64,000 bases of DNA from Prevotella sp. (GTDB lineage: Bacteria; Bacteroidota; Bacteroidia; Bacteroidales; Bacteroidaceae). Shown piece after piece: positions 7,058 through 15,451 of this stretch; within the stretch, counting starts at the first letter, position 1; the number at the start of each line of letters is the position of its first letter. Under the pieces are notes generated by a model. The model did not search any database. It saw nothing but the letters and a program-made list of their open reading frames with translations, and was not told the origin of the DNA. The stretch covers positions 1 to 64,000 of the forward strand of contig JAFUVV010000028.1 of NCBI GenBank assembly GCA_017477435.1. Reading direction: 5' to 3'. Both the position numbers and the translations under genes were made by a program.

Positions 7058-8191
7058 CTATCTTAGTTTGAACGTTTGGCTGATGTCAATTGAGTCGCCA
7101 GCGTAGAAATCGATATACACATGCTTCTTCGAGACACGCATCTTATATGAGCCGGCAGCAGGAGAGACTGAGTAACGCTTCAGCCCCGGACGGTATTCAT
7201 CGAACAGAGGTGTCTCGTCTGTCAGTTTGCTCCCATTAGCGTTTTGCGCGATAGTCTTGCGCCTCTCACCATATTGCGCAGCACCTTCACACACCACCTT
7301 ATACTTGCCTATTTCCTCATTTGCCCACACGCTGTTCATCGTCATCTGCGTGATACGGCCGCCATCGCCATACCAGTCGGCAAACTCCGTTGTATGCACA
7401 TGCCCACAGAGGCAAATCACATTCCGTTTGGCAAACAACTCACGGAAATGTCTCCTCAAAGCCGTCTGCTCTGGACTGGCGCCACCATGATAGAACCATC
7501 TGCAACTTGCAGCATCGAACGGCAACAACGGACCATGAACGACGACGAAAGTATGGCGAGCACCCTCAGTATCCTTCAGAAGCTTCTCCACCTCTGCATC
7601 GTCGGGATCATTAAAATCGATGAAGATATAGGCGTCGGCACCTATATTAAAACTGAATGTCGTCTTCCTGATTTCCTTGCCGAGCTCCTCCGACATCCTC
7701 TGCGGCAAATACCTGTGGCACACCGCCTTAGCATCCACGCCACGAATGTCATGATTGCCCACCACAACGGCAAACGGCAATCCGCCCAGCTCCTTCTTGA
7801 AAAGATCTATAGCATCAGAGAGCATCTTCTGGTGAACCTCACCATTGCCGCAATCGCCCTGCACCAGATCACCCATCTGGTAAACCATCTTAGTATCGGG
7901 CGTGATAAGCCGCGACGCACGCCTGACCATCCTCGGACAACGCTCGCGCCACATCTCACCATTACGCGCAAACTCAGCACGCTGCACACGGTTGAGCCAC
8001 TCCACCTTTTCATTGTAGTTGGAGTGATACACGCTCGCAGGCTCCGTGTCGTAATGAGTATCACCCAAGATGACAATCGAATACTCCTTCTCATTTCTCA
8101 GACTCTTCGCACTGAGCCTTGCCAGCTCATCGCCCAAGGTCATGCTCAGCAACCCCGTCGCAGAAAGCGCTATAAATTTTCGTCTATCCAT
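7058..8191 (-). CDS. Secreted metallophosphoesterase
   Basis: A 377-residue calcineurin-like phosphoesterase. After a signal sequence with a paired arginine (MDRRKFIALSATGLLSMTLG) come the metal-binding blocks in order: ILGDTHYD (GDxH), QMGDLVQGDC (GDxxxxG-like), VVGNHDIRG (GNHD), VVVHGPL (VxxH) and CLCGHVHTTEF (GHxH). These ligands form the two-metal centre of the family, which hydrolyses phosphoesters; the substrate cannot be told. The frame extends 8 codons upstream, but the Met at 8191 gives a clean signal peptide. Likely periplasmic. It converges with the short peptide gene at 7023. Confidence 0.85.
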   Translation of the reverse strand: MDRRKFIALSATGLLSMTLGDELARLSAKSLRNEKEYSIVILGDTHYDTEPASVYHSNYNEKVEWLNRVQRAEFARNGEMWRERCPRMVRRASRLITPDTKMVYQMGDLVQGDCGNGEVHQKMLSDAIDLFKKELGGLPFAVVVGNHDIRGVDAKAVCHRYLPQRMSEELGKEIRKTTFSFNIGADAYIFIDFNDPDDAEVEKLLKDTEGARHTFVVVHGPLLPFDAASCRWFYHGGASPEQTALRRHFRELFAKRNVICLCGHVHTTEFADWYGDGGRITQMTMNSVWANEEIGKYKVVCEGAAQYGERRKTIAQNANGSKLTDETPLFDEYRPGLKRYSVSPAAGSYKMRVSKKHVYIDFYAGDSIDISQTFKLR

Positions 8192-8328
8192 GATATTAAT
8201 GATATTACGACACAAATTTATAAACTTTTTCCGTCCAAATAAACAAAAACACCATCTTTTTCACGAAAAAACTCGCCCAAGGATGCTTTTATGATTGATG
8301 ATGCAACAAGTCTTCATTCATAATAAGG

Positions 8329-8793
8329 TCAGAAGAGGGGGTAATCATATATTGAAAAATCCTCCTCGTACATTTTGTTAACGTTATCTATTGCCTCCCT
8401 GAGCGTATTGCCAAAAATCATCCCATCTGCAGTATCAACAGCATAACAAGGAGAGAGCGTCAGGTCTGGGTTGAGCTTGTCACCTCTCAAATACACTCCA
8501 AAAGACGAATATAACACTACAGGAGATTCGTCAATATCATACGTTTTCTGTCCATTGATTGAAACAACATCCCAACCATAACTTTCGTAAACGTACCACT
8601 TATACTCATCAGTTCCTCCATCGCCAGTGCCGTCCTCGTTACCCATTCCCAATGCTGAGCCTTTGCCGCTTCCTCTACTATAATCAATACATTTTCCACC
8701 TTCCTCATCTAACAGATAATTTTCCCAGTTAAACTCTTCCGTGAACCTATCTTCATCAGGATCTTTATATTTCTCGTATACTATATCTTCCAT
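8329..8793 (-). CDS. Hypothetical acidic protein
   Basis: A 154-residue acidic soluble protein, rich in Gly/Ser in the middle (SRGSGKGSALGMGNEDGTGDGGTDEYK, about residues 39-65), with Tyr-rich flanks. No family recognised. Its start overlaps the end of the DUF6948-like gene by 13 bp (8781-8793), indicating translational coupling and a shared transcript from the promoter at 9196-9227. The second half (SPVVLYSSFGVYLRGDKL) looks beta-rich. Confidence 0.65.
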   Translation of the reverse strand: MEDIVYEKYKDPDEDRFTEEFNWENYLLDEEGGKCIDYSRGSGKGSALGMGNEDGTGDGGTDEYKWYVYESYGWDVVSINGQKTYDIDESPVVLYSSFGVYLRGDKLNPDLTLSPCYAVDTADGMIFGNTLREAIDNVNKMYEEDFSIYDYPLF

Positions 8794-9176
8794 TCTCTAA
8801 CATTTTCAATTGACTCGATGGCGACATCTGTACATTCAGATATTTCCACTACTGAAGAAACGACAATAGACATTTGCGTCATAGTGAATAAGCACTCTTC
8901 AGGCTTCTTAGTACCCTCCATCGCAAGTTGCGAAAGAGAGCAAGCCCCCGCCCAACGCCACAGCCTGCGGCAGTTGAGCAATTCTACCATCCACTTATCT
9001 TGCACTGTCTCTACCTCGTTGAGCGTCCCGTAAAACACACCCGCCCCATAAGAACGGATAATAACTTTCTTCCCAATAAGCTTTTCAATTGCTTTCATAT
9101 TGTCCTTTATATATTCCTTACACTTTAGAAGCTCATCAGCACTAAGCTTCTGAATCAACAAATCAACATTGCCCAT
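8781..9176 (-). CDS. DUF6948-like protein
   Basis: A 131-residue protein. The conserved pattern KKVIIRSYGAGVFYGTL, then NCRRLWRWAGACSLSQLA, then a Cys-Phe-Thr-Met block (CLFTMTQMSIVV) and the end CTDVAIESIENVREWKI agrees with what I recall for DUF6948, a small family in phages and bacterial accessory regions with no assigned function. ATG at 9176 is preferred over an in-frame TTG at 9182. A canonical promoter lies at 9196-9227, so the leader is very short. Divergent from the kinase gene at 9327 and overlapping the 154-residue gene downstream. Confidence 0.75.
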   Translation of the reverse strand: MGNVDLLIQKLSADELLKCKEYIKDNMKAIEKLIGKKVIIRSYGAGVFYGTLNEVETVQDKWMVELLNCRRLWRWAGACSLSQLAMEGTKKPEECLFTMTQMSIVVSSVVEISECTDVAIESIENVREWKI

Positions 9177-9195
9177 ACACAAAGCCTTTTTCCTG

Positions 9196-9227
9196 CAAAG
9201 TTATCCCCCTCTCCCCATCCCACCAAA
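9196..9227 (-). promoter_or_regulatory. Promoter of the DUF6948-like gene
   Basis: Minus strand TTTG (9224-9227), 20 bp, TAACTTTG (9196-9203), 20 bp before the ATG at 9176. The -33 box lies inside the repeated block 9219-9268, which also contains the 15-bp palindrome. Confidence 0.7.
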
Positions 9228-9268
9228 CAAAAAACAATCACAAGCCTTGCGAAAAAGAAAAAAATTTG
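9219..9268. repeat. 48-bp repeated block with TCACAAGCCTTGCGA palindrome, copy 1
   Basis: The stretch CCCACCAAAC, an A-run with CAATCACAAGCCTTGCGA (palindromic core 9238-9252) and an A/T tail is repeated almost identically at 12111-12158. Here it sits in the divergent region between the DUF6948-like gene and the kinase gene, overlapping the -33 box of the former. A perfect version of the palindrome (TCACAAG-C-CTTGTGA) occurs at 16959-16973. Candidate operator for the island. Confidence 0.55.
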
Positions 9269-9298
9269 TTCTACACAGCACATTTTAAAATAATGTTT

Positions 9299-9306
9299 TA
9301 CCTTTG
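9299..9306 (+). promoter_or_regulatory. -7 element of the kinase-LRR gene
   Basis: TACCTTTG matches TAnnTTTG; the ATG follows 20 bp later. No clean TTTG at 19-21 bp upstream, so the promoter may depend on an activator. Confidence 0.5.
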
Positions 9307-9326
9307 TAGGAGAAATATATACTTTT

Positions 9327-11795
9327 ATGAACTATCCACTTATATCAGAATATTTAGAAGCCATCAAGTCGGCTGAAAACAACTTCAAGGAGTTGACCCA
9401 TCTTAGACCTGTACTTGGAGAGGATGGTCAGCCTGTAATGACAAGCGGTAATTTCGCTGTGGTCTTTAAGATGAAAGACGAACAGACCGGAAAACTCTAT
9501 GCTGTGAAGTGTTTTACCAAAGAACAAGAGGGACGGGCTGAGGCATATCACCAGATAGCGGAGGAGTTGAAAGATGTCGATTCGCCTTATCTTGTTTCGA
9601 TTCGTTATTTGGATAAAGAGTTGTTTGTGGATACAAATCAGACTGACGAAACAGAGTTTCCTGTACTGCTGATGGATTGGGTGGAGGGCAAGACGTTGGA
9701 TAAGTATCTTCGTGAAAACCTTGATGACAAATATGCTTTGGAGATACTAGCCTATCGTTTCAGTCAGCTGGCACAATGGCTAATTCCTCAGCCCTTTGCT
9801 CATGGAGACCTGAAACCAGACAATATCCTTGTTCATGAAGATGGCACGTTGGTCTTAGTGGATTACGATGGCATGTATGTTCCTGCCATGAAAGGGCAAA
9901 AAGCCCGCGAACTTGGTTCCCCAGATTTCCGCCATCCATTGCGGACAGAGAATGATTTCGATGAACAAATTGATGATTTCCCTTTAGTGTCGATACTACT
10001 TTCCCTTAAAGCTATATCATTGAATAATGAATTGTTTGCTGATTATTGCACAACAAATCATTTGTTGTTCTCAGAGAATGATTATAGATACATAAATGAT
10101 AGTGATGTTTTTAAAGTCCTTATGTATTTTAGTGATATAGAAATCAATAAACTAATAGTCGCTTTCCTTCATTATATTGTGAATAGTGCAAAGTCTCGAT
10201 ATCCGATAATTGCATCTTTAAATTCAAATTATTCACCTGAGAAAACAAAAAATAGGGACAGTTACTATTATTTATCAAACAAATATGTAGACGAATTCGG
10301 AGTAGTATATACTACAGATAAAAAAATATTGTTACATTGGGATAATATGTCAAAAAAAGAAACTGATTTCCCTACATTTTATAGAGTATTAGACGGAACA
10401 GAGGTTATTTGTGACGAAGCATTCATGTTTTGTAAAAATTTAACTTCTATTTACTTGCCAAAATCTTTACAACAGATTGGTAAATCTGTCTTTGTAGGAA
10501 CTAAATTATCGTCTATAGAATGCAATAGCTCCATGTTTGATGTAGATGACAATTTACTCTTCTCATATGACCGGAGGGTACTGTATTATTACCCAGAAAA
10601 TAAAAAAGATACTTTTTTTGATGTACCTGAACAGGTTAAACTAATTGTTCCAGGATGTTTTTCTAATGCCAAATATTTGTGGGTTATTAAGTTAAGGCAT
10701 ATACTATATGATTTTGATTATCTTGCATTAATAGGTATATATATTAGTATTCCTAAGGGGACGAAGAAATATCTTCGTTTTGGTGACAATAATAAGTCTT
10801 CAGATGAAGAATTTTTGGAAGCAAAAACTAGAAATAATATATTTGAAGGAGATCTAGTTGTTGATGATGGAGTCGTCTATTCCTCAGATAAAACAGTTCT
10901 TTATCGTTTCCCTTATTGGTCAGATAAAGAAGAATATCGGGTTAACGAGAATTGTAAGATTATCGAAGAGGCAGCTTTTGATGATAATATAGGATATGAT
11001 GAAGAATGGGGGTATCATATCCAATTTAATAAGTTGAAAAGTTTGTATCTTCCAAGAGGTTTAGAAGAAATAAGAGATTATGCTTTTGCCGGATGTGGTA
11101 ATTTAGAGAATTTGACAATCCCTCCTACGGTGAAAGTCATTGGCAATTACGTATTTGGACAATGCGTAAACCTAATCACACTTACACTTTTGTCAAAGAT
11201 CGAACATTTTTCCGACAAAGCTTTTGACATTGGAAAGACGATGCCTGCCCCGTTAGTAAATCCACATGTCCCTTATGCGGAATTAGGCAGAGAAAGGAAC
11301 GGTATAGATATCATTATTTGCCCCGAAGAAACTGAAAAATATTATAAAAAGATAATAGACAATGAAAATTCATCTTTCTTTTCACTGAATAAAAATGAAA
11401 AGACTCTTAAATTAGAAGCTCCTGACCATCTGTGTGATAGAAACTATTTTACAGTATCATCTAATGTATTACAGACAATAACAACTTCACAATTAAAAGA
11501 AAAGATGAGTGAAGTCGTATGTACTAAGTGGTATGGTTCGGCAGGTAAGGGAATTGGGATAGATTTGACTAAATTGAAACAATTCTTAGGAGAAAATGTT
11601 TTTGATGTGTATAAATCTACAAATCGTTTCCATTTTCGTTCCTCTCTCTCAGGTATTTGTTACTTAACAAAGAACTTTAGGTCAAAGTTTATAAGTAGTG
11701 ATGATTCTTTTACCACAATCGAAGATGCTGTAGACTTTGCCATTAGAGTCTATTATGATGTTAATGGCAATGTGTTAGATTTGGATATAGAATAA
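9327..11795 (+). CDS. Protein kinase fused to BspA-type leucine-rich repeats
   Basis: An 822-residue protein with two parts. Residues about 30-230 form a Ser/Thr-type protein kinase fold: glycine-loop SGNFAVVFK (40-48), ATP-anchoring lysine in YAVK (Lys61), catalytic loop HGDLKPDN (159-166, HxDLKxxN with Gly for Arg) and metal-binding DYDG (179-182). From about 340 to 640 the chain shows BspA/LRR_5 repeats (CDEAFMFCKNLTSIYLPKSLQQIGKSVF; LEEIRDYAFAGCGNLENLTIPPTVKVIGNYVF), a fold used for protein binding. The last 150 residues are not recognised. No signal peptide or membrane helix, so it should be cytoplasmic and might phosphorylate partners recruited by the repeats. It heads the AT-rich island and is divergent from the DUF6948-like gene. 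Confidence 0.85.
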   Translation: MNYPLISEYLEAIKSAENNFKELTHLRPVLGEDGQPVMTSGNFAVVFKMKDEQTGKLYAVKCFTKEQEGRAEAYHQIAEELKDVDSPYLVSIRYLDKELFVDTNQTDETEFPVLLMDWVEGKTLDKYLRENLDDKYALEILAYRFSQLAQWLIPQPFAHGDLKPDNILVHEDGTLVLVDYDGMYVPAMKGQKARELGSPDFRHPLRTENDFDEQIDDFPLVSILLSLKAISLNNELFADYCTTNHLLFSENDYRYINDSDVFKVLMYFSDIEINKLIVAFLHYIVNSAKSRYPIIASLNSNYSPEKTKNRDSYYYLSNKYVDEFGVVYTTDKKILLHWDNMSKKETDFPTFYRVLDGTEVICDEAFMFCKNLTSIYLPKSLQQIGKSVFVGTKLSSIECNSSMFDVDDNLLFSYDRRVLYYYPENKKDTFFDVPEQVKLIVPGCFSNAKYLWVIKLRHILYDFDYLALIGIYISIPKGTKKYLRFGDNNKSSDEEFLEAKTRNNIFEGDLVVDDGVVYSSDKTVLYRFPYWSDKEEYRVNENCKIIEEAAFDDNIGYDEEWGYHIQFNKLKSLYLPRGLEEIRDYAFAGCGNLENLTIPPTVKVIGNYVFGQCVNLITLTLLSKIEHFSDKAFDIGKTMPAPLVNPHVPYAELGRERNGIDIIICPEETEKYYKKIIDNENSSFFSLNKNEKTLKLEAPDHLCDRNYFTVSSNVLQTITTSQLKEKMSEVVCTKWYGSAGKGIGIDLTKLKQFLGENVFDVYKSTNRFHFRSSLSGICYLTKNFRSKFISSDDSFTTIEDAVDFAIRVYYDVNGNVLDLDIE

Positions 11796-11806
11796 ACAGA
11801 AAAAAC

Positions 11807-11992
11807 ATGAATAAAAGAATTAGGGTTAGTGCTGAAGTAAATGGGATCATTTACAAAAGCGAAGTTGATCAAATCATTAAGGGTGAAGAAGCGGAACAAA
11901 TTGCCTCATGCAAAAGGCATATAAGAAGTATGCTAAATGAAGATGGACTTACAGTTGTTCACCCAGAATACAAAATCGAGAAGAATGTATGA
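11807..11992 (+). CDS. Hypothetical small protein after the kinase
   Basis: A 61-residue soluble protein (opening MNKRIRVSAEVNGIIYKSEV) with a beta-strand start and a helical second half. It begins 11 bp after the kinase stop on the same strand and is probably co-transcribed. No family recognised. It may be an accessory or antidote-like small partner, but nothing in the sequence shows that. Confidence 0.55.
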   Translation: MNKRIRVSAEVNGIIYKSEVDQIIKGEEAEQIASCKRHIRSMLNEDGLTVVHPEYKIEKNV

Positions 11993-12009
11993 TTAACAAA
12001 TAAGAAATA

Positions 12010-12087
12010 ATGAAACATAATGCTGAGATGGCTGAGCATGCAAATGGTGCAGCTCAGTTTATGGATTCACTTGTTGGTGGACAATAA
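12010..12087 (+). CDS. Possible 25-residue peptide
   Basis: A short frame encoding MKHNAEMAEHANGAAQFM followed by DSLVGGQ, 17 bp after the 61-residue gene and in line with it. The Ala-rich amphipathic helix and Gly-Gly end are peptide-like, but no ribosome site or homologue supports it. It could be chance. Confidence 0.25.
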   Translation: MKHNAEMAEHANGAAQFMDSLVGGQ

Positions 12088-12110
12088 GTGACAAAAGAGA
12101 AAGATTCTGC

Positions 12111-12158
12111 CCCACCAAACGGAAAAAACAATCACAAGCCTTGCGAAAAAAAAATTTC
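12111..12158. repeat. 48-bp repeated block with palindrome, copy 2
   Basis: Near-identical to 9219-9268, including the palindromic core TCACAAGCCTTGCGA (12132-12146). It lies directly upstream of a canonical promoter at 12167-12198. Confidence 0.55.
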
Positions 12159-12166
12159 ATTCTTCT

Positions 12167-12198
12167 TTTGGTAGTCATTGAAATAATCATTATATTTG
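12167..12198 (+). promoter_or_regulatory. Promoter downstream of the repeated block
   Basis: TTTG (12167-12170), 20 bp, TATATTTG (12191-12198). Transcription from here would give a leader of about 240 nt before the membrane-protein gene at 12442. The leader contains a 16-codon frame at 12230 and small hairpins but no recognised RNA element. The gene-free stretch 12088-12441 holds only this promoter and the repeat. Confidence 0.65.
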
Positions 12199-12441
12199 CA
12201 GCCGTTCTCTTTCCGAAAGCAATTTGTGTATGAATAATAATTCACTTTATAAGCCCAATGGGACAGGAACCTATATGTAGGAAAGGCTTCGACATTGCTC
12301 GTTTGGACAAATAGACGATAACAGTGTCTATGAAAGCGGAATGAGCAAGAGGAGATTCCCATGCCTTTTTTATGTGTAGCCATCAAATACTAATGAACCG
12401 TCAAGTGCAGGGAGTCTACTTGACAACAAAAAAGTAAAATA

Positions 12442-12798
12442 ATGAAAAAATTGTTCTTTTCTATCTTATATGGGATAGCTGCCCCACTTGGAGGATGCTT
12501 ATTAAGAATCGTCCCTTTGGGAATTCTTTTTGCATACCTATTATGTAATATTGAAGCTGAGCACACATACGGTTGGTTCTCAGGTTTATGGCATGGTATT
12601 TTTATCCCTTTTAATTTATTGAGAGGCCTATTCGTTAATGCATTATGTAAAGCGGAATCGTGCACCACAATGTATAATGTATTTTGGTGGGTATTGGCTG
12701 CATCGTGGGCGTATACATTTTTAGGGCTTTTTTTTGCAAGCATTAAAGATACTATTACATGTTATAAGCATGGTCCAGAATCTTTAAATTTAGATTGA
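12442..12798 (+). CDS. Small membrane protein with GLWHGIF motif
   Basis: A 118-residue integral membrane protein with hydrophobic segments at about residues 3-34 and 82-103. The middle has a Trp/His-containing patch (WFSGLWHGIFIPFNLLRGLF) that looks conserved in kind with small membrane proteins of Bacteroidales, whose function is unknown. An N-terminal stretch is signal-like but more likely a membrane anchor. It is followed 63 bp later by another membrane-protein gene. Confidence 0.65.
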   Translation: MKKLFFSILYGIAAPLGGCLLRIVPLGILFAYLLCNIEAEHTYGWFSGLWHGIFIPFNLLRGLFVNALCKAESCTTMYNVFWWVLAASWAYTFLGLFFASIKDTITCYKHGPESLNLD

Positions 12799-12861
12799 GG
12801 AGAAGAGATTCATCTCTACATATGAATTATTATCGAGAATAAAAGCCTTATACTCCCAAGC

Positions 12862-13302
12862 ATGTCATTTTGGATTAACGCAGCTATTTGGGCCGTCATC
12901 ATTGGTGTGGGTATGTGGAAATTAAAGCCACAACCACTTACTGCTATCTTTATTGTATCATTATATATTGGACTTGGCGCAAACTCATATGTTGGAGAAT
13001 GGCTCCCTTTTCTGCCAACAAAAGAGCATATTCTTTATTATGCGATACCAGCGAGCATTTTTATTATAGTTTCTTTTTTTTATTGCAATAAGACTTCAAT
13101 AAAATGGTCTGATGCCACCTCTTACCCTAGATATTGGTATTTCTGCGTAACAATAACCATTTGGATGTCACTGCCCACATTAGCTTTTTATGACTGGCAT
13201 AATGCTAAGATTAAATATGAAACTGAGATGGAAGAACTTTTTGGCGTAGATTGGGAAGATGAAGTCGAAGAGATGAAACAAGAATTGCACTTACGGCCAT
13301 AA
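12862..13302 (+). CDS. Hypothetical membrane protein
   Basis: A 146-residue protein with four hydrophobic segments (about 4-18, 27-40, 57-73 and 92-107) and an acidic cytoplasmic-type tail (EMEELFGVDWEDEVEEMKQEL). No family recognised. It follows the 118-residue membrane protein in the same direction. After its stop lies a small hairpin (TCAACTT/AAGTTGA near 13338-13355). Confidence 0.6.
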   Translation: MSFWINAAIWAVIIGVGMWKLKPQPLTAIFIVSLYIGLGANSYVGEWLPFLPTKEHILYYAIPASIFIIVSFFYCNKTSIKWSDATSYPRYWYFCVTITIWMSLPTLAFYDWHNAKIKYETEMEELFGVDWEDEVEEMKQELHLRP

Positions 13303-13502
13303 AGAAATAACAACAACGACGATTTGTAGATTATTTACTCAACTTTCGCAAGTTGAAGTTAACGGATGTTAGCTTGTTATGCTCATAAAAGATAACTAAC
13401 ATATGCATGTCTATCATATGTTTACTTCCGTGATCGAAGACCACTAGCAATCGATAATTTCTGCTAATTCCCATAACTGTAAGCTTGCGAGTTTCCATTT
13501 TT

Positions 13503-14963
13503 ATGAATATCTTAATTATTTTTATTGACTATACTCTTATAGTTATTGGAGTAGGAATCTATCTTATAATAGATGGAAGAGATTCGAAAAAAAGTAAGTA
13601 TGCGGAAGATCAAACTCTTTTGCAGAAAGTAACGTATTATGCGTCATTTGCTCTAATTATTGTATTCTCACCTGTTCTCACTGTCGGAGCATTCATTTTT
13701 TTTGCAGGATTCGAAATATACCAATATTTCTCAATGGTTATAGAGCATGGAGGAGTTGTCAAGTATCATAAATGGAAAAGGCAAAAAGAACAAGAAAGAG
13801 AAGAGCGGAAGTTAAAAGAAATGGCTCAACGCGAGATAGACAAAAAACTGGAAGAAGACTATCTCAACGGAGTTATTACGAGATATGATTTACCAAGAGC
13901 AGTTGATGGAGAAGTGAGATTTGAATTTGACGAGGACATGGTGCTCCCATTCGAATATAATGAAAACGTAAGCGACTTGATATATGTGGAAACAGAGTAT
14001 TGTGAGTCACTTAACAGATTCTTTCAGAATCACAAAGGGTTGCGACTATATCAGATGTATAGGTTTATCTATTTGCCTAATCTGATAGATGGATATGGAG
14101 TTAGTGAACAACGAAAGTATTTATCGCCGCAGCTAGACAGAGATGATGTAAAAATAGACATTGACTCATCTTATCCATTACAGTATCTTTGGTACGAAGA
14201 GGATAAAAAGAAGATAAGCCATGGTATGTTTCTTTTTATAAGCAATTGCAACAACCGCGGCGCAAGATTTATACAGGGACACTTTTATCCATTAAATGAA
14301 GGCAGCGACGAGGATGTTATTAGGCAACTCGATGATATCGTAAAAAAGGCACATAGTGAATACTCTTTAGGAGGACTTTATAGTACTATCCAGAAACCCG
14401 ATATCGAAGAGGGTGCCGCTGAGGATTATGCAGATCAGTTATTTTCATGGACTCTAAAAGATGATGAAGTAGCAATACTTGTCGAAGAAGTTCGTGAAAG
14501 AATAAAGAAACTAAAAGAAAAAGGAATTGCCGAAAGGCTTTTATTGAATCTTGTCAAAGACAAGCTAAAGTTTAGCCGGCTCATCATTACAAAGGATATG
14601 CGCATCATATTGCCTGACTTTCATAGCATGGAGATAGAGATGGAGCCAATCAATAAAGCTGTCTTTCTTCTTTTCTTAAGGCATCCCGAGGGAATCATCT
14701 TCAAGCATTTGCCCGATTATAGGGAGGAGCTGGCAGAGATTTACCAGAAGATAAAACCTCTTGGATTGAATGAACGAGCCATCAGGAGTATTGAAGATGT
14801 TACAAATCCATGCCTGAATTCTATCAATGAAAAATGCGCCAGAATCAGAGGTGCCTTTATTTCAAAATTTGATGAGGATTTGGCACGGCATTACTATATA
14901 AATGGGAACAGAGGCGAAGCGAAGAAGATTGCATTGCCGCGTGAGCTGGTTATTTGGGAGTAG
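13503..14963 (+). CDS. Membrane-anchored protein with the island-specific C-terminal domain
   Basis: A 486-residue protein. Two N-terminal hydrophobic segments (about 2-22 and 42-68) anchor it, followed by a charged coiled-coil-like helix (KWKRQKEQEREERKLKEM). The centre is unrecognised. The last 150 residues closely match the 190-residue protein at 16401-16973: both contain a block like MEPxxKAVxLLFLxHPEGI, a DYRxEL stretch, SIEDVTNP, NSINEKCARIR and GEAKKI. This shared domain is not one I can name; its helical pattern is compatible with a winged-helix or dimerisation unit. I chose ATG 13503; an in-frame TTG lies 18 bp upstream. Confidence 0.7.
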   Translation: MNILIIFIDYTLIVIGVGIYLIIDGRDSKKSKYAEDQTLLQKVTYYASFALIIVFSPVLTVGAFIFFAGFEIYQYFSMVIEHGGVVKYHKWKRQKEQEREERKLKEMAQREIDKKLEEDYLNGVITRYDLPRAVDGEVRFEFDEDMVLPFEYNENVSDLIYVETEYCESLNRFFQNHKGLRLYQMYRFIYLPNLIDGYGVSEQRKYLSPQLDRDDVKIDIDSSYPLQYLWYEEDKKKISHGMFLFISNCNNRGARFIQGHFYPLNEGSDEDVIRQLDDIVKKAHSEYSLGGLYSTIQKPDIEEGAAEDYADQLFSWTLKDDEVAILVEEVRERIKKLKEKGIAERLLLNLVKDKLKFSRLIITKDMRIILPDFHSMEIEMEPINKAVFLLFLRHPEGIIFKHLPDYREELAEIYQKIKPLGLNERAIRSIEDVTNPCLNSINEKCARIRGAFISKFDEDLARHYYINGNRGEAKKIALPRELVIWE

Positions 14964-15003
14964 AAAGAATTTTTATCTATATTACACAAAAAAAGCGGGC
15001 TCT

Positions 15004-15036
15004 TTTGGAAGTTTTAATAGATAAAGTGTAATTTTG
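15004..15036 (+). promoter_or_regulatory. Promoter of the LytTR gene
   Basis: TTTG (15004-15007), 21 bp, TAATTTTG (15029-15036), 40 bp before the ATG at 15077. Confidence 0.65.
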
Positions 15037-15062
15037 CAATGTATTTGTCTGGCAGTTTTACA

Positions 15063-15078
15063 ATAGACAATAGTCTAT
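15063..15078. promoter_or_regulatory. Palindrome overlapping the LytTR start codon
   Basis: ATAGAC-AATA-GTCTAT is a perfect 6-bp inverted repeat whose right arm includes the first two bases of the ATG at 15077. It could be an autoregulatory site or an RNA hairpin limiting translation. Confidence 0.4.
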
Positions 15079-15451
15079 GCAAGAGAATGAATATTTGATT
15101 ATCTCTACATCAACAGAAATGATCCGCCTAAGAGAGGATAACATTGTCTGTATAACATCTGACGGGAATTATTCACACATAAATACCGTCGGAGGTGAAT
15201 GTTTCATTGTCACCTCACAGCTGGGACAAGTAGAGATGCTCATTGGCACTCAGCTTCCATCTTCATATGGGCGCTTTGTCCGTATTGGACGTGGACTCAT
15301 CATCAACATGAGGTATCTGTGTTACGTGAATGTATCGAAGCAAAAGCTATATCTCATTGACGACAGCGGACACAAGTATGTACAAAACGCATCGAGAGAG
15401 GCTTTGACTCAACTTAAGAATATGACCGAAAAGAATTACAGAAATGGATAA
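15077..15451 (+). CDS. LytTR-family DNA-binding regulator
   Basis: A 124-residue protein made almost entirely of a LytTR domain: the opening strand with ENEYLIISTSTEMIRLREDNIVCITSDGNYSHI, the central F-V-R-I-G-R-G block (YGRFVRIGRGLIIN) and the closing VNVSKQKLYLIDDSG strand. LytTR domains bind DNA and are usually fused to a receiver; here no receiver or sensor is present, so it is a stand-alone regulator, a form common in Bacteroidales. Its stop overlaps the next gene by 8 bp, indicating coupling to the membrane protein that may act as its partner. Confidence 0.88.
   Translation: MQENEYLIISTSTEMIRLREDNIVCITSDGNYSHINTVGGECFIVTSQLGQVEMLIGTQLPSSYGRFVRIGRGLIINMRYLCYVNVSKQKLYLIDDSGHKYVQNASREALTQLKNMTEKNYRNG

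Noticed and set aside
12205..12441. Riboswitch or structured leader before the membrane-protein gene
   Set aside because: Small hairpins exist, but no known riboswitch core could be recognised.
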